From Bacteroidota bacterium (GTDB taxonomy: Bacteria > Bacteroidota > Bacteroidia > Chitinophagales > Chitinophagaceae), in the NCBI GenBank assembly GCA_004292605.1, contig RDXK01000100.1, positions 1-53,312 on the forward strand: a stretch of 53,312 nucleotides of DNA. Direction: 5' to 3'. A program made the position numbers and the translations under genes. Under the pieces are notes generated by a model, which was given only the letters and a program-made list of their open reading frames with translations, did no database searches and was not told the DNA's origin. Shown in pieces: positions 43,788 through 52,220 of the stretch; position 1 is the first letter of the stretch, and each line of letters opens with the position of its first letter.

Positions 43788-44568
43788 GATAGCCCTCCGC
43801 AATTTGCTGAATAAAATTCGTTGTTACGCTCACTACATCGGTAGTTTGGGCTAGCTCCTTTATAAACGCAGTACCGACAATGCCGCCATCGGCAATTTCA
43901 CAAACCTTGTGTAAAGCCTTGCCCGTGGCAATTCCAAAACCTACCATTAATTTATTTTTCACAACCAAGGTTTTTGCTTGCAGCAAATAAGCTTCAATAG
44001 CTTCAGCAGAATTGTTACCCGCCTTACCTGTAATGGTATTACTACTTACAGCATACACAAAACCAGTAGCCAACGTATCTATCAACTTTATACGCTCTAC
44101 CGTGGTTTGAGGCGTAATAAGAAATACAATTTTTAACCCATACTTTTCAAAAATGGGTTGGTAGCTAGCGGCATATAATTCCGGTGGTAAATCGGGCAAA
44201 ATACAGCCTTTTATACCTACCGACTGTGCTAGTGTACAAAACCTGTCCACACCAAACTGCATGATAGGATTGATATAACCCATTAAATACAAGTGCGATT
44301 GTAAGGGTGGCAAATTTTTTAATTGTTGGAACAATAATTCTAGCGTCATTCCATTTTCAATAGCCTGTAAATTGCTCTGCTGAATTACCGGCCCATCTGC
44401 CACAGGATCGCTATAGGGCATGCCAATTTCTATAATGGGTACACCAGCGGCATCTAAGGATTGTATAATATCCACGGTACTATCTACCACCGGAAATCCG
44501 GCGGTGAAATACATGGCTAAATCTTTCCCATGCATAGCGGCAGATAAGGAAGAACTGTTATTTTTCAT
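43780..44568 (-). CDS. trpA: tryptophan synthase alpha subunit
   Basis: A 262-residue TIM barrel. The catalytic Glu47 and Asp58 lie in VPIIEIGMPYSDPVADGP. It also has the loop FVYAVSSNTITGKAG and the substrate phosphate region MVGFGIATGK. It cleaves indole-3-glycerol phosphate to indole and glyceraldehyde 3-phosphate; the indole is channelled to TrpB. Its start overlaps the preceding GNAT gene by 11 bases, and hisH starts within its last 8 bases. Confidence 0.98.
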   Translation of the reverse strand: MKNNSSSLSAAMHGKDLAMYFTAGFPVVDSTVDIIQSLDAAGVPIIEIGMPYSDPVADGPVIQQSNLQAIENGMTLELLFQQLKNLPPLQSHLYLMGYINPIMQFGVDRFCTLAQSVGIKGCILPDLPPELYAASYQPIFEKYGLKIVFLITPQTTVERIKLIDTLATGFVYAVSSNTITGKAGNNSAEAIEAYLLQAKTLVVKNKLMVGFGIATGKALHKVCEIADGGIVGTAFIKELAQTTDVVSVTTNFIQQIAEGYHE

Positions 44569-45028
44569 GTAAGGAATATCTCATTTTTATATTAGCTCTT
44601 TTGTATAAAGAGGCATCCAAAACCTCCTCTATAAAACCTACTTTTCGGTATAAGTGAATAGCAGGTGCCAACTTGGTATTGGAATACAAATAAATAAATG
44701 GCCATTGCTGTTGGCCTGCAAATTCGATGGCAAATGCTAATAATACTTTACCTACACCACCACCACGAATAGCGGGTAGAACCGCCATTTTTGTAAGCTC
44801 CATAAAACCCTCTGCATCTTTCTTAAACGCAAATGTTCCCACCACCTCATTATCTAGCTCGGCCATGAATATAAAACCACCGGGCTCTATAATTTGTTCT
44901 ATTGGGTTCGATAACACAAACTCATCTATTGGCTCTACCTCAAAATAGGTTTCCAGCCACTCAATATTGAGCTGCTTAAATATGGCAGCATCTTTTGGTT
45001 CAAAGGAACGAATGGTAATCATACTCAT
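44558..45028 (-). CDS. GNAT-family acetyltransferase inserted between trpB and trpA
   Basis: A 156-residue protein starting [21 protein letters not shown]. Acetyl-CoA-binding motif A is MAVLPAIRGGGVGKVLLAFA (about residues 77-96, with RGGGVG as the pyrophosphate loop). The C-terminal part is NTKLAPAIHLYRKVGFIEE. The substrate is unknown. It overlaps trpB by one base and trpA by 11, so it is fully embedded in the operon and should be made with the Trp enzymes. Whether it modifies a Trp or indole compound or is a passenger is open. Confidence 0.9.
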   Translation of the reverse strand: MSMITIRSFEPKDAAIFKQLNIEWLETYFEVEPIDEFVLSNPIEQIIEPGGFIFMAELDNEVVGTFAFKKDAEGFMELTKMAVLPAIRGGGVGKVLLAFAIEFAGQQQWPFIYLYSNTKLAPAIHLYRKVGFIEEVLDASLYKRANIKMRYSLHEK

Positions 45029-46215
45029 TATTTCAAAAAGGGCATATACGTTGCTAAATCTTTATCGCCGCGGCCACTAAAACAAACTACCACCACATCG
45101 CTAGGCTTCCAAGTAAGCTTGGATAGTATGGCCAACGCATGAGCGGTTTCCAATGCCGGAATAATACCTTCGGTTTTGGTAGTTGCAAACGCAGCTTCTA
45201 TAGCTTCCACATCGGTAACATTATAAAAACTAGCCCTTTCTGTTTTGTATAAATAGGCATGCAGCGGCCCTATGCCCGGATAATCGAGCCCTGCAGAAAT
45301 ACTGTGTGGTTCTATCACTTGTCCGTCCGCTGTTTGCATTACCAAACTTTTGCTACCATGCAATACGCCAACGGTACCTAACTGTGTGGTGGCGGCCGAC
45401 TTACCAGAATGTACGCCTTCGCCGCCAGCCTCCACTGAAATTAATTGCACACTAGGCTGCTCAATAAAATTATAAAAAGCACCCGCAGCATTGCTACCAC
45501 CCCCTACGCAGGCTATTACATGGGTGGGCAAAGCAGTGCCCGTTTGGGTCAATAACTGTTGTTCTATTTCTTCACCAATTATTTTTTGAAATTTTGTTAC
45601 TAAATCTGGATAAGGGTGTGGCCCCACCACGCTACCAATAATATAATGGGTATTTTCTGCATTGGTTATCCAATCCCTTATGGCTTCGTTGGTAGCATCT
45701 TTCAGGGTTTTACTTCCACTAGTGGCAGGTACTACGGTAGCACCTAACATACGCATACGAGCAACGTTTGGGGCTTGGCGTTGAATATCTTTTTCACCCA
45801 TGTACACTATACATTCAAGCCCTCGCAAGGCACACGCTGTGGCCGTAGCTACACCATGCTGGCCAGCACCTGTTTCTGCAATAATTCGGGTTTTACCCAA
45901 ACGCTCTGCCAATAGAATTTGGCCGAGAGCATTGTTAATTTTATGGGCACCAGTATGGCATAAATCTTCCCGTTTAAAATAAATATTTGTATTTAGTAGG
46001 CGGCTAGTATTGCTAGCAAAATACAAAGGGGTGGGCCTACCCACAAAATGCCTAAGTAAATCGTTTAACTCCTTTTGGAAAGATGGCTCTGCAATTATTT
46101 CTACATATTGCTGCTGTAACTGGGTTACATTAGCATACAACATTTCCGGAACAAAGGCTCCGCCAAACTCACCATAAAATCCATCTAACGATGGTTTACT
46201 TTTCACCACACTCAT
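45028..46215 (-). CDS. trpB: tryptophan synthase beta subunit
   Basis: A 395-residue protein of the TrpB1 type. The PLP Lys is Lys92 in [11 protein letters not shown]; the PLP phosphate loop is [10 protein letters not shown]. It has the [11 protein letters not shown] segment, the TrpB1 start [15 protein letters not shown] and the C-terminal [11 protein letters not shown]. It joins indole and serine to give tryptophan. It follows trpF by 4 bases and overlaps the GNAT gene by one. Confidence 0.98.
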   Translation of the reverse strand: MSVVKSKPSLDGFYGEFGGAFVPEMLYANVTQLQQQYVEIIAEPSFQKELNDLLRHFVGRPTPLYFASNTSRLLNTNIYFKREDLCHTGAHKINNALGQILLAERLGKTRIIAETGAGQHGVATATACALRGLECIVYMGEKDIQRQAPNVARMRMLGATVVPATSGSKTLKDATNEAIRDWITNAENTHYIIGSVVGPHPYPDLVTKFQKIIGEEIEQQLLTQTGTALPTHVIACVGGGSNAAGAFYNFIEQPSVQLISVEAGGEGVHSGKSAATTQLGTVGVLHGSKSLVMQTADGQVIEPHSISAGLDYPGIGPLHAYLYKTERASFYNVTDVEAIEAAFATTKTEGIIPALETAHALAILSKLTWKPSDVVVVCFSGRGDKDLATYMPFLK

Positions 46216-46219
46216 AGTT

Positions 46220-46870
46220 CTATTGCTTTACACTTTTAATAAAATTGCTTACCAATTCTATATTCTTAATACCGGGTTCTATTTCAAACTTACTATTTAC
46301 ATCTACGGCAAATAAATCCTTCGCCACAATATCCTGTTTAAATATTTGCAGGGCCTCCGTATCCGTAGGACTAATGCCCCCACTCAAAAAGTAGGGCTTA
46401 CCTATTTGCAACCCTTTCAGTCGACTCCAGTTAAATTTTCTACCCGTTCCGCCATAGGCTCCTTCTCCTTCTGCGGTAATGCCGCTATCGAATAAAAACA
46501 AATCGCTATCGGCATAAAAATCTTTAATCTTCCACTCTACATGGTCGAACTCAGTGATGCGAAATGCTTTAATTACTTGGATATAGTTGCTAATTTTTTC
46601 GCATTGGTAGGGCGTTTCATTGCCATGTAGCTGCACCATATCTAGCCCAAACAAATCTATCTGCGTCATCACTTCATCGTAAGCAGCATTTACAAAAACG
46701 CCTACTTTATAGCTTTTTAGCTTAGCTTTTTTTACATCTACTCCTTGTAATGTTTTGGGAGCAAAACGAGGTGATTTGTGATAAAAAATCATCCCTACAA
46801 AATCGGCTCCTGCTTCATCAATAGCATGTAATTGCTGTAAACTTGTAACACCACAAACTTTAACTCTCAT
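46220..46870 (-). CDS. trpF: phosphoribosylanthranilate isomerase
   Basis: A 216-residue barrel. It starts [21 protein letters not shown]; the catalytic Cys is Cys6 of KVCGVTS (here V replaces the common I in KICGI). The second acid is in [25 protein letters not shown] (pieces FLFDSG and GGTGRKFNW). It has the product-site segment [10 protein letters not shown]. It catalyses the third step of Trp synthesis. It overlaps trpC by 11 bases. Confidence 0.97.
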   Translation of the reverse strand: MRVKVCGVTSLQQLHAIDEAGADFVGMIFYHKSPRFAPKTLQGVDVKKAKLKSYKVGVFVNAAYDEVMTQIDLFGLDMVQLHGNETPYQCEKISNYIQVIKAFRITEFDHVEWKIKDFYADSDLFLFDSGITAEGEGAYGGTGRKFNWSRLKGLQIGKPYFLSGGISPTDTEALQIFKQDIVAKDLFAVDVNSKFEIEPGIKNIELVSNFIKSVKQ

Positions 46871-47654
46871 AAATGCCCTGTTTTAATTGTTCTACAAATT
46901 GGGCAAATGCAATCGCCGGAATGGGTTGCTTCATAAAATGCTCTCCCATTAAAAAACCAACACAACCGTTTCTGTATAAATGTACAACAGTTTCGATAGA
47001 CTGTAAACCACTTTCTGCAATCAGTGGTATGTGGGTGGGTAACAATGGCTTTACGCTTAATACATGCAGCGGGTTAACTTCAAAGGTTTGTAAGTTTCTA
47101 TTATTTACGCCAATAGTGTCCACCGTTTCTACTACTTTATCTAATTCGGATGGGTGATGAAGTTCTAGCAACACCTGCATCCCCAGTTCATGAGCTAATG
47201 CGGTAAATGCTTCTATTTCCAGTTTTGAAAGTATAGCGGCTATTAGTAATATGATAGATGCACCAGCGGCTTTCGCTTCATGAATTTGATAAGCATCAAT
47301 CATAAAATCTTTACGAAGTATAGGCACTTGTATCTCTGCCATTTGCCTTACGTGCTGTAAATTTCCGTGAAAGCTAGGCTCATCAGTAAGTATAGAAACC
47401 GCCGAAGCATGAAGTGCGTAAGCCTCTACTGTTTCCTGTAAAGATGCATGGGCATTAATGATACCTTTTGATGGCGAAGCCCGTTTAAACTCCGCAATAA
47501 TGGGCACCGTACTTTTCTGCAAAGATTGGGTTAGCTGCAATGGTTGACGATGGTAGTAGGCAGAGTCCTTCAATTGTTCCAAACTTACCTGCTGCTTGGC
47601 AGCGGCAACTTCCTGCTGCTTGTACGCTACAATTTTATCAAGAATAGTGGTCAT
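46860..47654 (-). CDS. trpC: indole-3-glycerol phosphate synthase
   Basis: A 264-residue protein. It starts with an N-terminal helical segment (ILDKIVAYKQQEVAAAK). Catalytic motifs are IIAEFKRASPSKG (Lys and Glu), VPILRKDFMID (Lys), VGVNNRNLQTF, and IAESGLQS near the end. It closes the indole ring from the anthranilate-derived intermediate. It is separate from TrpF here, not fused as in enterobacteria. It abuts trpD with no spacer. Confidence 0.98.
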   Translation of the reverse strand: MTTILDKIVAYKQQEVAAAKQQVSLEQLKDSAYYHRQPLQLTQSLQKSTVPIIAEFKRASPSKGIINAHASLQETVEAYALHASAVSILTDEPSFHGNLQHVRQMAEIQVPILRKDFMIDAYQIHEAKAAGASIILLIAAILSKLEIEAFTALAHELGMQVLLELHHPSELDKVVETVDTIGVNNRNLQTFEVNPLHVLSVKPLLPTHIPLIAESGLQSIETVVHLYRNGCVGFLMGEHFMKQPIPAIAFAQFVEQLKQGIYES

Positions 47655-48653
47655 TTATATAGTTTGTAAATTCATTAATTGGGTAAATTTTTCCAGCGCT
47701 GCTTTCGATTCTAAACTTTCTACAGCTTGCTGGTATGCTTGCTGATAAGTACTACTTAACCCCGCCCCGTGAATAGCGGCAGCAGCATTGGCAAGCACTA
47801 CAGCATTTTGTGCCCAGGTACCTTGGCCTTGTAGAATTTGAAGAAACAAAGCAGCTGCATCATCCACAGAGCTGCCTACCGATAAATCTTCGCCAAATAC
47901 TTCTCGACCACCTAAATAAACACTGTCGTAAATATTCTCGCCTGCAGGAGTTATGAACTTTGTATCGGCCGTAAGACTTATTTCATCATAGCCATCTAAG
48001 CCATGAATAATGGTATAATTTTCTTCCGTTTGCTGCAATAAATAATTGTACAAACGAGCAATTTCTAGCGTTCCCGTACCAATGAGTTGATAGCTTGGGC
48101 GTGCCGGATTTACCAATGGACCGAGCATATTAAAGAACGTACGAACGGCTAAATTTTTTCGCATAGGAGCCACCCTTTTTAATGCCGGATGAAATAGTGG
48201 AGCATGTAAAAAACAAATACCTATTTTATCTAATTCGTTTTGAAGTTTTGCCTCGTTGTTACTAAACCGGTAGCCTAATTGCTCCAATACATTGCTGCTA
48301 CCACTAACGCTGGATGCACTATAGTTTCCATGTTTAATAATGGTACCACCGGCACCTGCCACTACAAAACATGCCAATGTAGAGATGTTGAAAGTATTTT
48401 TTCCATCGCCACCCGTGCCCACAATATCAATGCTATTAGTAGCTACCAATTTACAAGGGATAGCTAACTGCAGTAATGCATTTCTAAAACCCTGCAGTTC
48501 CGGCAGCGTGATACTCCTCATTAGGTACACTGTAGTAAACGCCGTAACCTCATAATCAGAATATTTACCATTGGCAATTTCTAATAATATGTTTTCTGCT
48601 TCCGTGGCCGATAAAGATTGGTGCCTAAATAATTTGGCTAAAATATTTGTCAT
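47655..48653 (-). CDS. trpD: anthranilate phosphoribosyltransferase
   Basis: A 332-residue protein. It has the PRPP-binding glycine-rich motif GTGGDGKNTFNIS, then KHGNYSASSVSGSSNVLEQLG (pieces KHGNYSASS and SGSSNVLEQLG), RTFFNMLGPLVNPA and VIHGLDGYDEISL-type segment (IIHGLDGYDEISLT). It transfers a phosphoribosyl group to anthranilate. It is separate from TrpG here. The gap to trpG is one base and to trpC zero. Confidence 0.98.
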   Translation of the reverse strand: MTNILAKLFRHQSLSATEAENILLEIANGKYSDYEVTAFTTVYLMRSITLPELQGFRNALLQLAIPCKLVATNSIDIVGTGGDGKNTFNISTLACFVVAGAGGTIIKHGNYSASSVSGSSNVLEQLGYRFSNNEAKLQNELDKIGICFLHAPLFHPALKRVAPMRKNLAVRTFFNMLGPLVNPARPSYQLIGTGTLEIARLYNYLLQQTEENYTIIHGLDGYDEISLTADTKFITPAGENIYDSVYLGGREVFGEDLSVGSSVDDAAALFLQILQGQGTWAQNAVVLANAAAAIHGAGLSSTYQQAYQQAVESLESKAALEKFTQLMNLQTI

Positions 48654-48654
48654 G

Positions 48655-49242
48655 CTATTGAATAGATAAAATCCAATTTTTTAATATGGTTTCTCCTTGT
48701 GGCGTTAAAATACTTTCGGGGTGAAATTGTACGCCAGTAATATGGTATTGTTGGTGCTGTAAAGCCATACAATTACCCCATTCATCTACGGCAGTAATAT
48801 GTAAACAACTCGGAAAATTTTCGTTGGCTACTACCCAGCTATGGTAACGGCCCACTTCAATACTATTGGGCAAGTTGTTAAAAATACCTGCCACATCTTT
48901 TTTCGAATCAATTTGAATAGGCGTGGCAATACCGTGAAATACCTGGGGTAAATTTAACAATGTACCGCCAAAATATTCTCCAATAGCTTGGTGCCCCAAA
49001 CATACACCCAGTATGGGTTTTGATGTATGTAATTGGTCAATCACTGGCAACGTTATACCACTTTCTGAAGGTAAGCCCGGGCCGGGTGAAATTACAATAG
49101 CATCAAAGGCTTTTAGCTGCTCTACGGTTACTTCATCGTTTCTAAAAACAGTGACTGCTGGTTCCACAATTTTTTCAAGATAGTGCACCAAATTATAAGT
49201 AAAGGAATCGTAATTATCTATTACTGCTATACGTAGGTTCAT
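48655..49242 (-). CDS. trpG: anthranilate synthase glutamine amidotransferase subunit
   Basis: A 195-residue class I GATase. The nucleophile is Cys81 (GVCLGHQAIGE), with His174 and Glu176 in VQFHPESILTPQG. It starts IAVIDNYDSFTYNLVHYLE and contains ISPGPGLPSESG. It delivers ammonia to TrpE. It may also serve p-aminobenzoate synthase; no pabB is seen here. It overlaps trpE by one base. Confidence 0.97.
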   Translation of the reverse strand: MNLRIAVIDNYDSFTYNLVHYLEKIVEPAVTVFRNDEVTVEQLKAFDAIVISPGPGLPSESGITLPVIDQLHTSKPILGVCLGHQAIGEYFGGTLLNLPQVFHGIATPIQIDSKKDVAGIFNNLPNSIEVGRYHSWVVANENFPSCLHITAVDEWGNCMALQHQQYHITGVQFHPESILTPQGETILKNWILSIQ

Positions 49243-50657
49243 TAGGAAATTTTTTCTGCGTTTTCAATAGCTTTTTTCAAAGCTGCCAATTTATTATTTA
49301 CCTCTTCCAATTCACTTTGCGGCGAACTATTTACTACTACACCAGCACCCGCTTGGTAATACAGCGTATTGTTTTTACTAAAAAAGCTACGAATTAATAT
49401 GGCATGGTTACAGCTACCATTACAGCCCCAAAAACCAATGGCACCGCCATAAGTACCCCTTGCAGTAGGTTCTAGTTCCGTTATAAGTTGCATAGCTTTT
49501 ACCTTGGGTGCACCAGATAAAGTACCTGCGGGAAATGTGGCTTTCATGGCACTCCAATAAGCATGTGTGGGCAGCAAATTCGTTTGCACCTCGCTTACCA
49601 TATGTATTACATGAGAAAAAGTTTGAATTTCTTTTAACTTGGTTACCCGTGTTTGTGTGCCCACCCGGCTTAAATCGTTTCTAGCTAAATCTACCAGCAT
49701 GGTATGTTCTGCGTTTTCTTTGGCATTGGCTAGTAAAAGATTGGCGGCTTCGGTATCTACCGCATCATCACCCGTGCGTTTTACCGTACCAGCTATTGGG
49801 TGCATGATGGCTACATTATTTTGGACGATCAACTGACTTTCAGGCGACGATCCCATGATACGATAATTACCATAATCAAAGTAGAACAAATATGGTGACG
49901 GATTTACATTGCGTAAGCTGCGATAAACATTAAAATCATCGCCCTTAAATCGCTGCTGAAAACGCCTACTTACCACTATTTGAAACACATTACCTAGTTG
50001 GCAATTTTTGATGCCTTCCTTCACCATAGTCAGGTATTCATCGTTGCTACAATTACTGGTTTCCGTTCCTTGTAAAGCAAATGGGTACGATGGCACATCT
50101 GTACTAGTAATTAGCTGTTCTACATAATCCATCTGCGACGGTATACCCGTAAAATGATTTTCCAGCAAATACATTTCATTTTTAAAATGATGTATAGCTA
50201 TTACATACTGAAACATACGGTACCGCAACTGAGGAATTTGAAGGCCATCTTCTTGCGGCCGCACCGGCACATTAGGTTCAAACATAGTGATGGCATCGTA
50301 GGCGGTGTAGCCATAAAAACCTTGGGCAAAAGCCTCTTCAGTACTGCCTTGTGTGGGCTGAAATGCTTGAAAAAAACTGGTTAATTGCTCCATGCATTCC
50401 TTACCATTGGGCAGGTTTAGCTTTTTAGCCTCTTGGTTGGGGTACTTCCATTCCACTTGTGTATTTACCAGTTCTATACCGGCTACTGCATTTACACAAA
50501 TAAAGGAATAGGCCTTATTACTAGCGTTAAAATCGGCACTTTCTAGCAAAAAGCTATCTCTAAACTTGTCGCGTATACGCAGGTAAATACCTACAGGCGT
50601 ACACAAATCGGCCAGGAGCTTTTTGGATGTGGTAGAAAAAACAATTTTTTTACTCAT
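49242..50657 (-). CDS. trpE: anthranilate synthase component I
   Basis: A 471-residue chorismate-utilising enzyme. The Trp feedback site LLES (37-40, in FRDSFLLESADF) is intact, so the enzyme should be inhibited by tryptophan in addition to control of its mRNA. The catalytic part has VFQIVVSRRFQQRF, IMGSSPESQLIV, MHPIAGTVKRTG, DLARNDLSRVG and TFPAGTLSGAPKVKAMQLI. It makes anthranilate from chorismate with TrpG. It is the first structural gene of the operon. Its ATG lies 13 bases after the leader terminator's U-run, so transcription must pass the attenuator to reach it. Confidence 0.98.
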   Translation of the reverse strand: MSKKIVFSTTSKKLLADLCTPVGIYLRIRDKFRDSFLLESADFNASNKAYSFICVNAVAGIELVNTQVEWKYPNQEAKKLNLPNGKECMEQLTSFFQAFQPTQGSTEEAFAQGFYGYTAYDAITMFEPNVPVRPQEDGLQIPQLRYRMFQYVIAIHHFKNEMYLLENHFTGIPSQMDYVEQLITSTDVPSYPFALQGTETSNCSNDEYLTMVKEGIKNCQLGNVFQIVVSRRFQQRFKGDDFNVYRSLRNVNPSPYLFYFDYGNYRIMGSSPESQLIVQNNVAIMHPIAGTVKRTGDDAVDTEAANLLLANAKENAEHTMLVDLARNDLSRVGTQTRVTKLKEIQTFSHVIHMVSEVQTNLLPTHAYWSAMKATFPAGTLSGAPKVKAMQLITELEPTARGTYGGAIGFWGCNGSCNHAILIRSFFSKNNTLYYQAGAGVVVNSSPQSELEEVNNKLAALKKAIENAEKIS

Positions 50658-50669
50658 AAATTATATCAT

Positions 50670-50700
50670 AAAAAAACCCCAATCATTTGAATGACTGGGG
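50670..50700 (-). terminator. attenuator terminator (regions 3:4) of the trp-his operon
   Basis: On the minus strand CCCCAGTCAT (50700-50691) and ATGATTGGGG (50686-50677) form a 10-bp stem with one G.U pair and a TCAA loop. A T-run follows directly (50676-50670). It is an intrinsic terminator inside the leader, ahead of trpE. Its 5' arm is shared with the antiterminator. Confidence 0.88.
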
Positions 50701-50745
50701 CTAGAAAACGTTTATACGTATATAGCGGTATACACCAATCATTCA
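50688..50745 (-). promoter_or_regulatory. antiterminator pairing (regions 2:3) of the trp-his leader
   Basis: Region 2, UGAAUGAUUGG (50745-50735), can pair with region 3, CCAGUCAUUCA (50698-50688): 11 bp with one G.U. Region 3 includes the 5' arm of the terminator, so the two structures exclude each other. The leader peptide's stop codon (50741-50739) lies inside region 2, so a ribosome finishing the leader would cover region 2 and favour termination. A weaker region 1:2 pairing is possible between AUCAU of the His codons (50761-50757) and AUGAU in region 2 (50742-50738). Confidence 0.8.
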
Positions 50746-50795
50746 CCAGAGCGAAGATGATGCCACCACCAATATGTTTTTTGAATTGTTTTCAT
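50739..50795 (-). CDS. trp-his operon leader peptide (Trp-Trp-Trp-His-His)
   Basis: An 18-codon frame, ATG at 50795-50793 and TGA at 50741-50739, encoding MKTIQKTYWWWHHLRSGE. Codons 9-11 are TGG TGG TGG (50771-50763) and codons 12-13 are CAT CAT (50762-50757). Five consecutive codons of the two rare amino acids made by the enzymes downstream are very unlikely by chance. The frame is placed correctly relative to the antiterminator and terminator. The peptide itself is probably only a sensor: scarcity of charged tRNA-Trp or tRNA-His should stall the ribosome at codons 9-13, leave region 2 free and allow transcription into trpE. No Shine-Dalgarno is seen. The function is inferred. Confidence 0.88.
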   Translation of the reverse strand: MKTIQKTYWWWHHLRSGE

Positions 50796-50802
50796 TGCAA
50801 AG

Positions 50803-50833
50803 CAAATATGGAAATAAAAATTTAACGACGCAA
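50803..50833 (-). promoter_or_regulatory. candidate promoter of the trp-his operon
   Basis: On the minus strand TTG (50833-50831), a 20-base spacer and CATATTTG (50810-50803), a 7/8 match to TAnnTTTG. The expected start point would be only a few bases before the leader ATG, giving a nearly leaderless leader peptide. Read-through from the amylase gene upstream is also possible. Confidence 0.45.
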
Positions 50834-50841
50834 TTTATTTT

Positions 50842-52176
50842 TTAAAATTTATACACTTGGTAACCCCAAGGTTCCACAGTTAGCTTTGAAGCTGAAAAAT
50901 CCACCACTTTGTTACTAAACATTTCAGTGGCTTTACCACGTATGGCTTTATCTACCAAGGTAATGGTTTGCGGCCTGCGAGATAAGTTTACCACCACCAG
51001 CACTTTGCTATTACCAGCCTCTCGTACAAATGCGTACACTACATTATCCTTGCCATCGGCCAAGCCCACTTTGTAGCCATTGGCATCGTAGGCCAACGCC
51101 GGAATACTATTGCGTAGCTGAATAAGTTTTTGGTAAAAAGGTGCACGGTTATAATTTTTAAATGGTATCGCATCTTTATAAAAAAAGCTAATGCTATCTG
51201 CCACTGGCTCTTCCTGTCCGCTATAAATTAAGGGCAAGCTGTTAGGCAATGTAAAAGTAAGTACGCCAAAGGGTGCATGAATGGCACCGGGCATGGTAGC
51301 GTAATCGGCCTTATTCCAGCTGTTTTCATCGTGATTGCTGGTAAAATACAGCTTCATAAAATTGGCTGGATAGGTATTTTTATACTTGGTTAAAACACTA
51401 TCTAAGGCAAAGGCTGGTCGTTCATGCATAGCTACTCTTTTACTCATAGCAAAATATTCCCAGCAGTAACTAGCATTAAAACCTGCTTCGTGTAGCCAAG
51501 CATCATCGCCTTCGGCCAACATGAATAACGGCTTGGTTTGCTGCAATGTTTTAATACACTTGCTCCAAAAACTAGCGGGTACTTCCATTGCTACATCGCA
51601 TCTAAAACCGTCTATTCCAGTTTCTGTAACCCAGTATTTCATGGCAGCAATCATACTATCGGCTAGTTCTGCATTAGCGTAATCCAGCTTTCTGGTATCG
51701 GTCCAGTCGTACGCCACCATGGCATTACCAGCAGCATCTCTTTTGAAGAATTGTGGGTGTTTGGTAAGCCAAGGATTATCGGCACCCGTATGGTTGGCTA
51801 CCCAATCTATAATTACTTTAAAACCCAAGGCATGGCATTGTTTTACCAATGCTTTCCAATCGGTTAGTGTGCCAAATTCTGGCGAAACCTGTGTGTAATT
51901 GGCTACGGCATAATAACTACCTAAATGGCCTTTTCTATCTTTTACGCTAATAGGTGTTATAGGCATAAACCACAGGGTTTGTACACCCATTGCTTTCAAT
52001 CGTGGCAAATGTTTTGCAAAGGCATTAAATGTGCCTTCTGGCGTGTACTGCCGCACATTTACTTCATATACATTTCCTTGTTTTATCCAAGGCACCACGG
52101 GGGCCGCATTATTTTGGGCGTAAGTAGAAGCACCTACCCAAAAAGCTAACATGGCAGCCAAAAACCTGTATTTCAT
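50842..52176 (-). CDS. secreted alpha-amylase-family glycoside hydrolase (GH13)
   Basis: A 444-residue protein with a signal peptide ending STYAQ (about residue 21). The GH13 barrel has the nucleophile Asp194 (GIDGFRCDVAMEVP), acid/base Glu222 (FMLAEGDDAW) and the transition-state Asp283 (FTSNHDENSW). VIIDWVANHTGADNPW is the conserved region I. A short C-terminal beta domain ends VEPWGYQVYKF. It hydrolyses alpha-glucans, probably in the periplasm. It is on the same strand upstream of the trp leader but functionally unrelated. Confidence 0.93.
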   Translation of the reverse strand: MKYRFLAAMLAFWVGASTYAQNNAAPVVPWIKQGNVYEVNVRQYTPEGTFNAFAKHLPRLKAMGVQTLWFMPITPISVKDRKGHLGSYYAVANYTQVSPEFGTLTDWKALVKQCHALGFKVIIDWVANHTGADNPWLTKHPQFFKRDAAGNAMVAYDWTDTRKLDYANAELADSMIAAMKYWVTETGIDGFRCDVAMEVPASFWSKCIKTLQQTKPLFMLAEGDDAWLHEAGFNASYCWEYFAMSKRVAMHERPAFALDSVLTKYKNTYPANFMKLYFTSNHDENSWNKADYATMPGAIHAPFGVLTFTLPNSLPLIYSGQEEPVADSISFFYKDAIPFKNYNRAPFYQKLIQLRNSIPALAYDANGYKVGLADGKDNVVYAFVREAGNSKVLVVVNLSRRPQTITLVDKAIRGKATEMFSNKVVDFSASKLTVEPWGYQVYKF

Positions 52177-52220
52177 TGTTGTAAATTTTCAGAGGCCAAA
52201 ATACAGTTTTTGTGTAGTAA

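Noticed and set aside
50798-50805. A second promoter-like box (TTGCTTTG on the minus strand) next to the trp-his leader
   Set aside because: It would place the transcription start at or after the leader ATG, incompatible with the leader peptide; the box at 50803-50810 fits better.
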